Positions 1 through 6,939 of a stretch of DNA of 8,835 nt are shown here, one piece after another. The translations under genes and the position numbers were made by a program. The notes under the pieces are model-generated. The model saw only the letters and a list, made by a program, of their open reading frames with translations, did not search any database and was not told the origin of the DNA. Each line of letters opens with the position of its first letter. Position 1 is the first letter of the stretch. Source of the DNA: Dehalococcoidales bacterium (GTDB taxonomy: Bacteria > Chloroflexota > Dehalococcoidia > Dehalococcoidales > Fen-1064); assembly GCA_030667735.1 (NCBI GenBank), contig DAOUVG010000042.1, positions 1 to 8,835 of the forward strand, written 5' to 3'.

Positions 1-1
1 G

Positions 2-523
2 GTCTCGATAGAGGTACTGGACTCCCTGAATTGCACTGCCGCGGAAGGTTTTATTGCGCTTGCCGCGGCACGGGCGGCTACCGAAGGGGGAAGCCTGGCT
101 GAGGTAACCGCAGTAGCCAGAGATATGATGCAAAGGGTCAGGTTTGTCATCTTTCTGGATACAATCCGTCACGTCTACCGTTCCGGGCGGATACCCAAAA
201 TCGCCTCGCAGGTGGGTTCGGCACTCAATGTCAAACCGATACTCACCATGTCTCCGCCCGGGGTACTACGCTTCCTCGGGGTAGCCAGAAGCCGGAAGAG
301 TGGAGTGGAGCGTCTCCTCAAGACGATGAGTAAAGAACTGGGCACGGGACCGGCACACATTGCCGTGATGCATGCCTATGCTCCCGAAGAAGCGGAAGAA
401 CTCAGGAAGCGAATTGCGTCCGATTTCTGCTGTGCCGAGCTATGGATTGCCGAGTTCAGCCCCCTGATGGGCTATTCCTGCGGTACCGGGACGCTGGGGG
501 TGGCCTTCTACCGCGGGGGGTAG
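2..523 (+). CDS. DegV family protein, C-terminal part (5' end outside window)
   Basis: Partial gene: the frame is open from the first bases and ends at TAG 521-523, leaving about 173 residues of a family usually near 280. DegV proteins bind a fatty acid between two domains; in Firmicutes related FakB proteins present fatty acids to a FakA kinase. The visible part has the family's late signature order: a helix with GFIALAAARAA, then FLDTIRHVYRSGRIPK, a glycine and NVKPIL stretch, RSRKSGVERLL, then HAYAPEEAEELRKRI, and a terminal block ending GTLGVAFYRG, matching the usual 'GPGALGVAF' end. Translation should not be taken to begin at the internal ATG at 125, because family-typical sequence continues upstream of it. 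No FakA-like gene is visible in the window. Family call is firm; the ligand is not known. Confidence 0.88.
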   Translation, partial: VSIEVLDSLNCTAAEGFIALAAARAATEGGSLAEVTAVARDMMQRVRFVIFLDTIRHVYRSGRIPKIASQVGSALNVKPILTMSPPGVLRFLGVARSRKSGVERLLKTMSKELGTGPAHIAVMHAYAPEEAEELRKRIASDFCCAELWIAEFSPLMGYSCGTGTLGVAFYRGG

Positions 524-558
524 ACCCGGCGGGATTCGGACTATTTTCCCACAGCATC

Positions 559-587
559 TAGCCAAACCGACAAAAAGCCACTATAAT
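559..587 (+). promoter_or_regulatory. Probable sigma70-type promoter of the P-loop kinase gene
   Basis: A perfect TATAAT lies at 582-587. Seventeen bases upstream is TAGCCA (559-564), four of six to TTGACA. Transcription would begin about 594-595, practically on the GTG start codon at 595, so the message may be leaderless. Inferred from sequence only. Confidence 0.55.
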
Positions 588-594
588 AAAGGTT

Positions 595-1188
595 GTGGAA
601 ATCACCCGGTTTGCCTCTGACGTCCAGCGGTTGCGTGATAGTCTGAGGGGGCTTCCCGAGCCAGTAGCAGAACCGGTCCTGGTTGTCGTCAGCGGATTAC
701 CTGGTACGGGGAAGTCTTTTTTCAGCAGAAGGCTGGCGGAGCGTGTGCCCTTGCTTGTTCTGGAAAGCGATGCCTTGCGGAAGACCCTCTTCTCACTGCC
801 CAGCCATAGTGCCGGAGAAAGTTCGCAGCTATTCCGAACAATTCACCTTCTTATCGAAAAACTGCTGAAGGATGGGATTTCACTGATACTGGACGCGACG
901 AATCTCTCCGAAAGGTTCCGCGAGCGCCTCTACAGCATTGCTGACCGTACTAATGCCAGGCTCGTGATGGTGCTGGTGGAGGCACCGCCGGAGGTAGTGC
1001 GACAGAGACTGGAGGGCCGGGCGGGAGACCCGGAGGACAATTCCGACGCCGACTGGTCGGTGTACTGTCAAATGAGGTCATCGGTAGAGAGAATAAGTCG
1101 CAATCATTATGTAGTTGACACTTCGCGAGATATAGCGCCTGTTATTGACAAGGTTGTGAGAGAAATCAGGCAGTTCCCACTGCGGTGA
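595..1188 (+). CDS. P-loop kinase of the AAA_33 / polynucleotide-kinase-like group
   Basis: A 197-residue ATP-binding protein. The Walker A motif GLPGTGKS sits at residues 34-41 after a beta strand (LVVVSG). ESD at 57-59, near the end of the next strand, is the typical acceptor-side acidic site of small nucleotide and polynucleotide kinases. DATN at 100-103 occupies the Walker B strand, and R137-L-E-G-R141-type arginines lie in the lid region. This architecture fits the family of cytosolic kinases that includes T4 PNK-like kinases and zeta-toxin relatives. The substrate cannot be told from sequence. GTG at 595 is the only start leaving the N-terminal helix intact; the next in-frame candidate, TTG at 631, has no ribosome-binding site. 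GTG 595 also lacks a well-spaced one (AAAGG ends only two bases before it), consistent with a leaderless message. It is monocistronic, with 72 bp before the next gene. Confidence 0.8.
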   Translation: MEITRFASDVQRLRDSLRGLPEPVAEPVLVVVSGLPGTGKSFFSRRLAERVPLLVLESDALRKTLFSLPSHSAGESSQLFRTIHLLIEKLLKDGISLILDATNLSERFRERLYSIADRTNARLVMVLVEAPPEVVRQRLEGRAGDPEDNSDADWSVYCQMRSSVERISRNHYVVDTSRDIAPVIDKVVREIRQFPLR

Positions 1189-1260
1189 GGGCCGGGGCAG
1201 TAATACTCATGCCTTGCCGTTGGTCTTATCTGATTTGAGTAAGCAGGAGGTTTCGCAAGA

Positions 1261-3123
1261 ATGGTCTTCGGGTATTTTGGGAAAACGCTGCGGGTGAATC
1301 TGTCCAGCGGAACGATTTCGGCTGATGAAAACGAAGAAGACTTCTACCGGCGCTATTTCGGAGGCAGCGGCTTCATAAGCTACTATCTTCTCAAAGAGGT
1401 AGGCGCTGGCGTGGATGCCCTCAGTCCTGACAACAGGCTGGTTTTTGCCGCCGGACCCGTCACGGGGGTACCGATAGCGGGCGGTGGCCGGAACAGTGTC
1501 GGTGCCAAATCACCGCTCAATGGTGGCTACGGTCAGGCCGAGGTTGGTGGATTCTGGGGGGCGGAATTGAGACATGCCGGCTGGGACGCAATAGTGGTTG
1601 AAGGCAAGTCGGAGAATCCGGTCTATCTCTGGATTGATGACGACAAGGTGGAGATAAGGGATGCAGGCCATCTCTGGGGCAAGACCACCCTCGAAGTCCA
1701 GAAACGCATTCAGAAAGAGCTGGGCAGTACCACGATTCGTATTGCCCAGATAGGACCTGCCGGGGAAAACCAGGTGCGCTATGCCTGTGTGATTAATGAT
1801 ATTAACCATGCTGCCGGTCGTTCCGGTATGGGGGCAGTGATGGGTTCCAAGAACCTGAGGGCTATTGCCGTACGCGGGCATCAGAAGGTGGAACTGGCGG
1901 ACGAGAAAGCAGTCAATTCCCTGGCAAAGTGGCTGCGGGATGACGTAAAAACCAACCGGATGGCGGTTAACTTCAGCCAGAACGGTACCGCCGGCGGTGT
2001 ATCCGCGTTTAATGCTATGGGGAACCTGCCCACAAAGAACTTCCGCTACGGCCACTTCGAGGGTGTGGACAAGCTCACTGCCCAGGCGCTAAATGAGCAG
2101 ATTCTGGTGAAACGGGGTGGGTGCTTTGCCTGTCCGATTCGCTGCAAACCCCACGTGGGCGTCAAAGATACGTATGATGTCGACCCCGTCTACGGCGGAC
2201 CGGAGTATGAGACCCTGGGGTCTCTGGGTTCGTGCTGTGGTGTGGATAACCTGGAAGCGGTTGCCCGGGGTAACCAGCAATGTGGTGCCTATGGACTGGA
2301 TACTATCTCCACCGGCGTCACCATTGCCTTTGCCATGGAGTGCTTCGAGAAGGGTATCCTGACGGAGAAGGATACCGGTGGGGTGAAGCTTAACTTCGGC
2401 AATGCCGATGCAATGCTGGAGATGATAGAACTGATTGCCCATCGGGAAGGTATCGGCAATGTACTGGCTGATGGGAGTGCCCGTGCCGCGGCGGCAATCG
2501 GAAAGGGTGCTGAGGAGTTTGCTATCCAGGTCAAGGGACAGGAGGCACCGATGCACGAGCCCCGCTGCAAGGCCGGACTCGGGCTGGGCTATGCTATCTC
2601 ACCCACCGGTGCCGACCACTGCCACAACATCCATGATACCGGTTACGTGATGCAAATCGGGAGCGGTCCAAGAGCGATGGGAATACTTGAGCCTCTACCT
2701 TCCCAGGACCTGAGCGCGGCCAAGGTACGTATGCAGCTCTACGGCAGTCTCTGGCAGCACGCGCTTAACTGCCTGGTGTTCTGCCAGTTCGTTCCGTTTG
2801 CCTCGGACAAGATGTCTGACCTTATTAATGGTATCACCGGCTGGAACACCAATCTCTGGGAGTTGATGAAGCTCGGGGAGAGGTGTATTACCATGGCACG
2901 AGCATTCAACATGCGAGAAGGTAAAACCAAGGCGGACGATTTCCTGCCGAAGCGTTTTATCACAGCTTTCGAGTCCGGTCCGCTCCAGGGAGTTGCCATC
3001 AATGGGGATGAGCTGGCCAGAGCGGTAGAGACCTACTACGGAATGGTGGGCTGGGACAGTGATGGTAAACCGACCAGTGCCAAGCTGGAAGAGCTCGGTG
3101 TTGGCTGGGTGGCCGGAACGTAA
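1261..3123 (+). CDS. aor: Aldehyde ferredoxin oxidoreductase (tungsten/molybdenum pterin enzyme)
   Basis: A 620-residue protein of the AOR family, full length for the family (about 600-620). These cytosolic anaerobic enzymes oxidise aldehydes to carboxylic acids with ferredoxin as electron acceptor, using a bis-pterin W or Mo cofactor and one [4Fe-4S] cluster. Cluster cysteines are visible as CxxCxxxC at C288, C291, C295 and the late C508. The first three carry the same numbers as in the Pyrococcus furiosus enzyme. The N-terminal domain has the cofactor-binding GGGRNSVGAKSPLNGG region (74-89) and the GRSGMGAVMGSKNLRAI block (186-202). GPEYETLGSLG (313-323) and GLDTISTG (345-352) are also classic. 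The usual DxxGLC around the last cluster cysteine reads NCLVFC (503-508), so the Asp and Gly are replaced. An AGGAGG ribosome site (1245-1250) lies ten bases before ATG. It is the first gene of a five-gene run. No ferredoxin or MoaD-like partner is in view. Substrate is unknown; AOR versus FOR/WOR subtype is unresolved. Confidence 0.95.
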   Translation: MVFGYFGKTLRVNLSSGTISADENEEDFYRRYFGGSGFISYYLLKEVGAGVDALSPDNRLVFAAGPVTGVPIAGGGRNSVGAKSPLNGGYGQAEVGGFWGAELRHAGWDAIVVEGKSENPVYLWIDDDKVEIRDAGHLWGKTTLEVQKRIQKELGSTTIRIAQIGPAGENQVRYACVINDINHAAGRSGMGAVMGSKNLRAIAVRGHQKVELADEKAVNSLAKWLRDDVKTNRMAVNFSQNGTAGGVSAFNAMGNLPTKNFRYGHFEGVDKLTAQALNEQILVKRGGCFACPIRCKPHVGVKDTYDVDPVYGGPEYETLGSLGSCCGVDNLEAVARGNQQCGAYGLDTISTGVTIAFAMECFEKGILTEKDTGGVKLNFGNADAMLEMIELIAHREGIGNVLADGSARAAAAIGKGAEEFAIQVKGQEAPMHEPRCKAGLGLGYAISPTGADHCHNIHDTGYVMQIGSGPRAMGILEPLPSQDLSAAKVRMQLYGSLWQHALNCLVFCQFVPFASDKMSDLINGITGWNTNLWELMKLGERCITMARAFNMREGKTKADDFLPKRFITAFESGPLQGVAINGDELARAVETYYGMVGWDSDGKPTSAKLEELGVGWVAGT

Positions 3124-3137
3124 GTGCCCGCAGGTAA

Positions 3138-3143
3138 AAGGAG
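3138..3143 (+). promoter_or_regulatory. Ribosome-binding site that fixes the aminopeptidase start
   Basis: AAGGAG stands seven bases before GTG 3151. A longer in-frame reading from GTG 3124, immediately after the AOR stop codon, has no such site and would add nine residues (MPAGKRRDT) not expected in the family, so 3151 is preferred. Confidence 0.75.
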
Positions 3144-3150
3144 AGATACC

Positions 3151-4656
3151 GTGGAGATTTCAGTTAGTGTCGGGGACATCAGCAGCGTCGAGGCTGATGC
3201 CATCATTGTAAACCTGTTTGAAGGTACGGAGAGCCTTGATGGTGAAATTGGTGCTGTTGACAGGGCACTGGATGGGGCTATCTCTCAGTTGATTTCGCAG
3301 GGTGAGACTAAGGGTAAGCTCGGGGAGAATACCCTGATCCACAGTCTGGGCAAGCTGCCTGCCGCCAGGGTGGTGGTTGTTGGTCTTGGCAAGGAGACAG
3401 AGCTGGACCGGGATAAGGTCCGGGGAGTGGCCGGTGAGACCTGTCGGATGCTGAGAGGTAAGGGCGTGAAGAGCATCGCCACGGTTGCTCAAGGGGCAGG
3501 GACCGTCGGGATAGGCTACGAAGCAGCCGGGCAGGCAATCGCGGAGGGAGCACTGCTCGGGCTTTACCAGTTCCGCAGGCACATCACCAGCGAGGCCGAG
3601 CACGGCGAGATAGAGCAGCTCACGATAATCAATTCCGGTGAGGCCAACACCCCGGCGCTGGAGGCAGGTTGCCGTAAGGGTGAAATCATGGCCGGTGCAG
3701 CTATCCTGGCGCGTGATATGGCTAACGAGCCAGCCAACTACATGACGCCCACGGATATGGCTGCGGAGGCCATACGTGTGGCTGAAGCCTACAGTCTGGA
3801 GCACGAGGTGCTGGAGAAAGAGCAGATGGAGGAGTTGGGGATGGGGGCGTTGCTCGGTGTGGCCCGGGGAAGCCATCAGCCGCCCAGGTTCATCGTCCTC
3901 CGTTATAAGGGGCGTAACTCCGATGAGGTCGATATCGCCCTCGCCGGTAAGGCAATAACCTTCGACTCCGGGGGCATATCTATAAAGCCGTCAAATGGCA
4001 TGGGTGATATGAAGGGAGACATGGCCGGCGGTGCCGCGGTGATGGGAGCGATGGCGGCTATCGCCCAACTCAAGCCGGCGGTTAATGTCCTGGCCCTGAT
4101 TCCCGCTACGGAGAACCTGCCCGGTGGGAATGCGCTCAAGCCCGCGGATGTGGTGACGGCAATCGAGGGCAAGACCATCGAGATTATTTCCACGGACGCT
4201 GAGGGACGCCTCATCCTGGCTGACGCACTGGGATATGCCCGGAAGCAGGGGGCAAAGCGAATTGTGGATGTGGCCACGCTCACCGGAGCCTGTGTGGTGG
4301 CCCTGGGAACGGTCTGTACCGGCGTCTTCGGCAATGACCAGGAGCTGATTGACCGGGTAGTTGCGGCCGGCACCGAGGCCGGGGAGAAGATGTGGCACTT
4401 GCCCACGTACGATGAGTACAAGGAGCAGAACAAGAGTGATGTAGCCGATATCAAGAACACCGGGGGCAGGGATGCGGGAGCTACTACCGCGGCGCTCTTC
4501 ATCGGTGAGTTTGCCGGTGATACGCCCTGGGTGCATCTGGATATTGCCGGTACCAGCAGGACCGACAAGCAAAAGAACTACTACGTAAAGGGGGCTACCG
4601 GCGTGCCGGTACGCACCCTGGTGAACCTTGCCCTTTCCCTCGCCGGGAAACAATAA
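3151..4656 (+). CDS. pepA: Leucyl (cytosol) aminopeptidase, peptidase family M17
   Basis: A 501-residue enzyme that removes N-terminal amino acids from peptides in the cytosol, usually as a hexamer with two metal ions per active site. Family length is about 480-500. The N-terminal domain is roughly residues 1-160, and the catalytic domain is the rest. Every catalytic residue known from E. coli PepA has a counterpart: Lys and Asp in GKAITFDSGG (K267, D272), the active-site Lys in SIKPS (K279), Asp in MKGDMAGG (D290), and Asp, Glu and the catalytic Arg in TDAEGR (D349, E351, R353). The enzyme should therefore be active. The usual GKGITFDSGG reads GKAITFDSGG, a mild change. It follows the AOR gene by 27 bp, and its TAA overlaps the ribosome site of the next gene, so they are very likely co-transcribed. 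Together with AOR this suggests peptide or amino-acid breakdown (inference). Confidence 0.95.
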   Translation: MEISVSVGDISSVEADAIIVNLFEGTESLDGEIGAVDRALDGAISQLISQGETKGKLGENTLIHSLGKLPAARVVVVGLGKETELDRDKVRGVAGETCRMLRGKGVKSIATVAQGAGTVGIGYEAAGQAIAEGALLGLYQFRRHITSEAEHGEIEQLTIINSGEANTPALEAGCRKGEIMAGAAILARDMANEPANYMTPTDMAAEAIRVAEAYSLEHEVLEKEQMEELGMGALLGVARGSHQPPRFIVLRYKGRNSDEVDIALAGKAITFDSGGISIKPSNGMGDMKGDMAGGAAVMGAMAAIAQLKPAVNVLALIPATENLPGGNALKPADVVTAIEGKTIEIISTDAEGRLILADALGYARKQGAKRIVDVATLTGACVVALGTVCTGVFGNDQELIDRVVAAGTEAGEKMWHLPTYDEYKEQNKSDVADIKNTGGRDAGATTAALFIGEFAGDTPWVHLDIAGTSRTDKQKNYYVKGATGVPVRTLVNLALSLAGKQ

Positions 4657-4671
4657 GGAGGTCTGAGGAAT

Positions 4672-5319
4672 ATGAAGGTCAAGTGGCTGGGACATGCATC
4701 TTTTCTGATTACGGCGGACGACGGAACAAGGATTATTACCGACCCGTATATCGCCGGCAGCGGTCTGAAGTATGGCGAGATAAACGAATCGGCCGACATT
4801 GCCACCGTGAGCCATGACCATTTCGACCACAATAACGTCGCCTCGGTTGGTGGCAATCCCCGGGTGGTGAATGACCCTGCGCCGACGGATATCGGGGGTA
4901 TCAAGTTCAAGGGCATCCCCACATACCATGACGATAACCAGGGCAAGGACCGTGGCAACAACATCATTTTCATCATGGAGGTGGATGGTGTAACCGTCTG
5001 CCACCTCGGTGACCTGGGGCACCCGCTCAGCAGCCGCCAGGTTGCTGATATTGGGAAGGTGGATGTATTGCTTATTCCCGTAGGCGGTTTCTTTACCATT
5101 GACGCCGGGGTAGCTACGGAGGTCTATGGCAAGCTGAATCCCCGGGTGGTAATACCGATGCATTTCAAGAATGACCGCTGTGATTTCCCGATAGGTGGCG
5201 TTGAAGACTTCCTGCAGGGTAAGAAGGCGGTTATTAAGGCCGATGCCACTGAGGCCGAATTTAAGACCGGTGAACTTCCCGATAACACTGAGATTGTAGT
5301 TCTGGACCCGGCACTATAG
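4672..5319 (+). CDS. UPF0173-type metal-dependent hydrolase (metallo-beta-lactamase fold)
   Basis: A 215-residue single-domain protein. It opens with the family hallmark MKVKWLGHASFLI and has the metal-binding HxHxDH motif as HDHFDH (48-53), plus likely further ligands H86, the HLGDLGH block (H111, D114, H117) and H164 in IPMHF. This is the set found in UPF0173/YtkL-like hydrolases, a short metallo-beta-lactamase-fold group with uncertain physiological substrate. The fold hydrolyses esters, lactones, thioesters or phosphodiesters in other families. A strong AAGGAGG (4655-4661) overlaps the preceding aminopeptidase stop codon and stands ten bases before ATG, which points to translational coupling with that gene. 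No signal peptide or membrane segment is visible, so it should be cytosolic. Fold and family are secure; the reaction is not. Confidence 0.9.
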   Translation: MKVKWLGHASFLITADDGTRIITDPYIAGSGLKYGEINESADIATVSHDHFDHNNVASVGGNPRVVNDPAPTDIGGIKFKGIPTYHDDNQGKDRGNNIIFIMEVDGVTVCHLGDLGHPLSSRQVADIGKVDVLLIPVGGFFTIDAGVATEVYGKLNPRVVIPMHFKNDRCDFPIGGVEDFLQGKKAVIKADATEAEFKTGELPDNTEIVVLDPAL

Positions 5320-5325
5320 TAAGCA

Positions 5326-5343
5326 TCCGGATTTCCGGAGGAG
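5326..5343 (+). promoter_or_regulatory. Small hairpin overlapping the ribosome-binding site of the DUF362 gene
   Basis: TCCGG (5326-5330) and CCGGA (5335-5339) pair around the loop ATTT. The Shine-Dalgarno GGAGGAG (5337-5343) begins inside the 3' arm, seven bases before the TTG start. Partial occlusion of the site could lower translation of this gene relative to its operon neighbours. Structure is seen; the effect is inferred. Confidence 0.4.
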
Positions 5344-5350
5344 ACCAGGG

Positions 5351-6082
5351 TTGATATTTGAGGCCTCGGAGTTCATTTTCAAGGCACCGCCGGCGGTGTC
5401 CCGGGCACGGCGCGTCCTGGTTAAGCCCAGTGCCTGTTATCAGGCACCATACCCGGCAACTACCAGTCGGGATATACTGTCAGCTATTATCGACGGTATC
5501 AGGCGAGTCAGCGACGCCGATATAATACTGCTGGAGGGTGTGCCCGGTGGCGACCCGGTGTACCCGACATACCAGGCCCTGGGGTACAATTTCCCCCGGG
5601 TGCTGATGCTGGATGTCAAGGACTGTATCTGGGTGGAGGTAGATAATCCCCTGCCCAAAGCACTGGCGGTGCCAACATTCTGGATACCCAATGTCATCCT
5701 GTCCAGTGACTACCTGATAAGCGTTGCGCCACTGAAGGTTGTCAATGGGAAAGGCAGTCTTACCATCAAGAACCTGCTGACATTACTTCCGAATACGAAG
5801 TATGGCGGGGAAACACCCGGGGGCTGGGATGCCCTTTATGAGCTGGGTATAGACAGGGTGATTACAGACCTCTACTTCACCCTGCCCTTTGATCTGGGAA
5901 TAGTAGAGGCGCGGCAGAAACTCACCTGCTGGGGCGACCCCACCAGGGGCGACGTTGAAGATTGTGGCAAGATATTTGTGGGTGAACCTTATCAGGTAGA
6001 CCGTGAGGTTTCCGAGGTATTCGGGCTAAGAACTGACTATCTTGACCTTATCAAGATAGCCGAGGTTGGATTCGAAACCTAG
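5351..6082 (+). CDS. DUF362 domain protein
   Basis: A 243-residue protein resembling the DUF362 family (PF04015), whose function is largely unknown; many members are fused or adjacent to iron-sulfur ferredoxin modules. Recognisable family features are an early lysine-containing strand (RVLVKPSA, 21-28), the DADIILLEGVPGG segment (55-67) and the signature block DYLISVAPLKVVNG followed by SLTIKNLLTLLP (120-147), which corresponds to the usual 'sLpklKtH...vTgalKNl.G' region, here without the His. A conserved-looking LTCWGDPTRGDVEDCGKI stretch (191-208) carries two cysteines. No [4Fe-4S] ferredoxin motif, signal peptide or membrane helix is present. The start is TTG, supported by GGAGGAG seven bases upstream; no ATG or GTG lies near enough to replace it. 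It is the fourth gene of the run, 31 bp after the hydrolase. Family moderately sure, role unknown. Confidence 0.65.
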   Translation: MIFEASEFIFKAPPAVSRARRVLVKPSACYQAPYPATTSRDILSAIIDGIRRVSDADIILLEGVPGGDPVYPTYQALGYNFPRVLMLDVKDCIWVEVDNPLPKALAVPTFWIPNVILSSDYLISVAPLKVVNGKGSLTIKNLLTLLPNTKYGGETPGGWDALYELGIDRVITDLYFTLPFDLGIVEARQKLTCWGDPTRGDVEDCGKIFVGEPYQVDREVSEVFGLRTDYLDLIKIAEVGFET

Positions 6083-6106
6083 GGTAATAGGAGAGGGGAA
6101 GGACGT

Positions 6107-6511
6107 TTGAATAGCGAAGTTAATGGTAATGAGCAGGAGGAGCAACACTGGTTTATAGATATTGACTGGTTTGAGCGGAATGCCCGTTCTTTTTCAGTCC
6201 TGGCGGAACGCAGTTTATGCTCCAAATGCCGGAAGCGGCTGAAGGGTGACAAGCTCTCGGATGACGAGCTCTTCGCCAATATAAAGGACTGCTGCTCCGG
6301 TACTACGGGTTTCATCAGTGGCGCGACACCGATTATGGAGAGCGTGTTCCGCCTTTTCCTGGCTAATGGTAACCAGGCCCTTGACATCATTGAACTGGGG
6401 AGGCAACTCAGTGAGTGGCGTGGGGTGGACACCTACCGCACGTCGATTGAGGTGCTGCCTCGTCTCCTCAGTCATGACCGGTACTACGGGATAAGGCCGG
6501 TGGGGGACTGA
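6107..6511 (+). CDS. Hypothetical protein with a CxxC pair, end of the AOR operon
   Basis: I do not recognise this 134-residue protein. It has an acidic, hydrophilic N-terminus, then HWFIDIDWFERNARSFSVLA (14-33), a CSKC pair (C38, C41) in a basic patch, and an adjacent Cys pair (C62, C63) in KDCCSG. Four cysteines spaced CxxC...CC could bind zinc or an iron-sulfur cluster, but the second pair is not a standard knuckle. The C-terminal half (75-125) looks alpha-helical, with SVFRLFLANGNQALDIIELGRQLSEW, and could be a small helical or winged-helix-like domain. The start is TTG 6107, preceded by a purine-rich AGGAGAGGGGAAGGA tract; no in-frame ATG exists near the 5' end. It sits 24 bp after the DUF362 gene with the same orientation, so it is probably part of the operon. 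Real coding is supported by the tight context and balanced protein composition. Confidence 0.65.
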   Translation: MNSEVNGNEQEEQHWFIDIDWFERNARSFSVLAERSLCSKCRKRLKGDKLSDDELFANIKDCCSGTTGFISGATPIMESVFRLFLANGNQALDIIELGRQLSEWRGVDTYRTSIEVLPRLLSHDRYYGIRPVGD

Positions 6512-6657
6512 CGCCAGGTGTATCTCTGACCCCGAACGAGGAAAACCGGGGAGAACAGGGTGCTATATCCTGCTACCTGCTACATATGAGTAGTATAATT
6601 GGAGACGCAGGTATCATCGTCAACAGGGTAGAGCGGCAGGTGGTGCTGTGGTAGAGG

Positions 6658-6939
6658 TTAGTACCTTATCCTGAAGGTGGTATAGCCTTCGGTATTCTCC
6701 GACCAGGCGGTATCCACCCTTTCCACTCTGGCCGCGGGTGGTCCGGTCTTAAGGTAGTCAAGCAACTTCTGTAGTTGTCCCGTTTCCCCCTCCGCCCGGA
6801 CCTCCACCGTCCCATCGGGCAGATTGCGCGCATAGCCGGTCAGGCCCAGTTCAGCACCGCGTCTGACGACAAAGGTGCGAAAGTAGACACCCTGTACACG
6901 ACCATGTGCTATTGCGTGAAGTGCCACCGGTTCAATCAT
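6658..6939 (-). CDS. acyP: Acylphosphatase
   Basis: A 93-residue cytosolic enzyme that hydrolyses acyl phosphates such as carbamoyl or acetyl phosphate. Length is typical (about 90). The signature GRVQGVYFR (13-21) carries the phosphate-binding loop and catalytic Arg21. The second signature GYARNLPDGTVEV (35-47) carries catalytic Asn39. The protein ends with the normal YTTFRIRY strand. ATG 6939 is chosen because it leaves the usual dozen residues before GRVQGV. GTG 6948 and TTG 6951 are possible longer starts. The first bases overlap the end of the truncated radical SAM frame by eight bases, so translation of the remnant may feed ribosomes onto this start. It is the last gene of the leftward rnc operon. 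Nothing is missing from the active site. Confidence 0.93.
   Translation of the reverse strand: MIEPVALHAIAHGRVQGVYFRTFVVRRGAELGLTGYARNLPDGTVEVRAEGETGQLQKLLDYLKTGPPAARVERVDTAWSENTEGYTTFRIRY

Noticed and set aside
508..523. CTACC/GGTAG hairpin at the end of the DegV gene as a terminator
   Set aside because: Five pairs overlapping the stop codon, with no T-run afterwards.
1510..2055. Open frame on the - strand opposite the AOR gene
   Set aside because: Antisense shadow of conserved AOR sequence; the protein shows no recognisable motif.
3124..3150. Nine-residue N-terminal extension of the aminopeptidase from GTG 3124
   Set aside because: No ribosome site for that start, and the AAGGAG at 3138-3143 is properly placed for GTG 3151.
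3991..5163. Long open frame of 390 codons on the - strand opposite the aminopeptidase and hydrolase genes
   Set aside because: It crosses two well-supported + strand genes, has no ribosome site or family resemblance, and its His/Gly/Arg-rich composition is what the complement of these genes produces.
6529..6551. CCCC...GGGG pairing as a terminator between the convergent operons
   Set aside because: Short stem with a long loop and no T-run on either strand.
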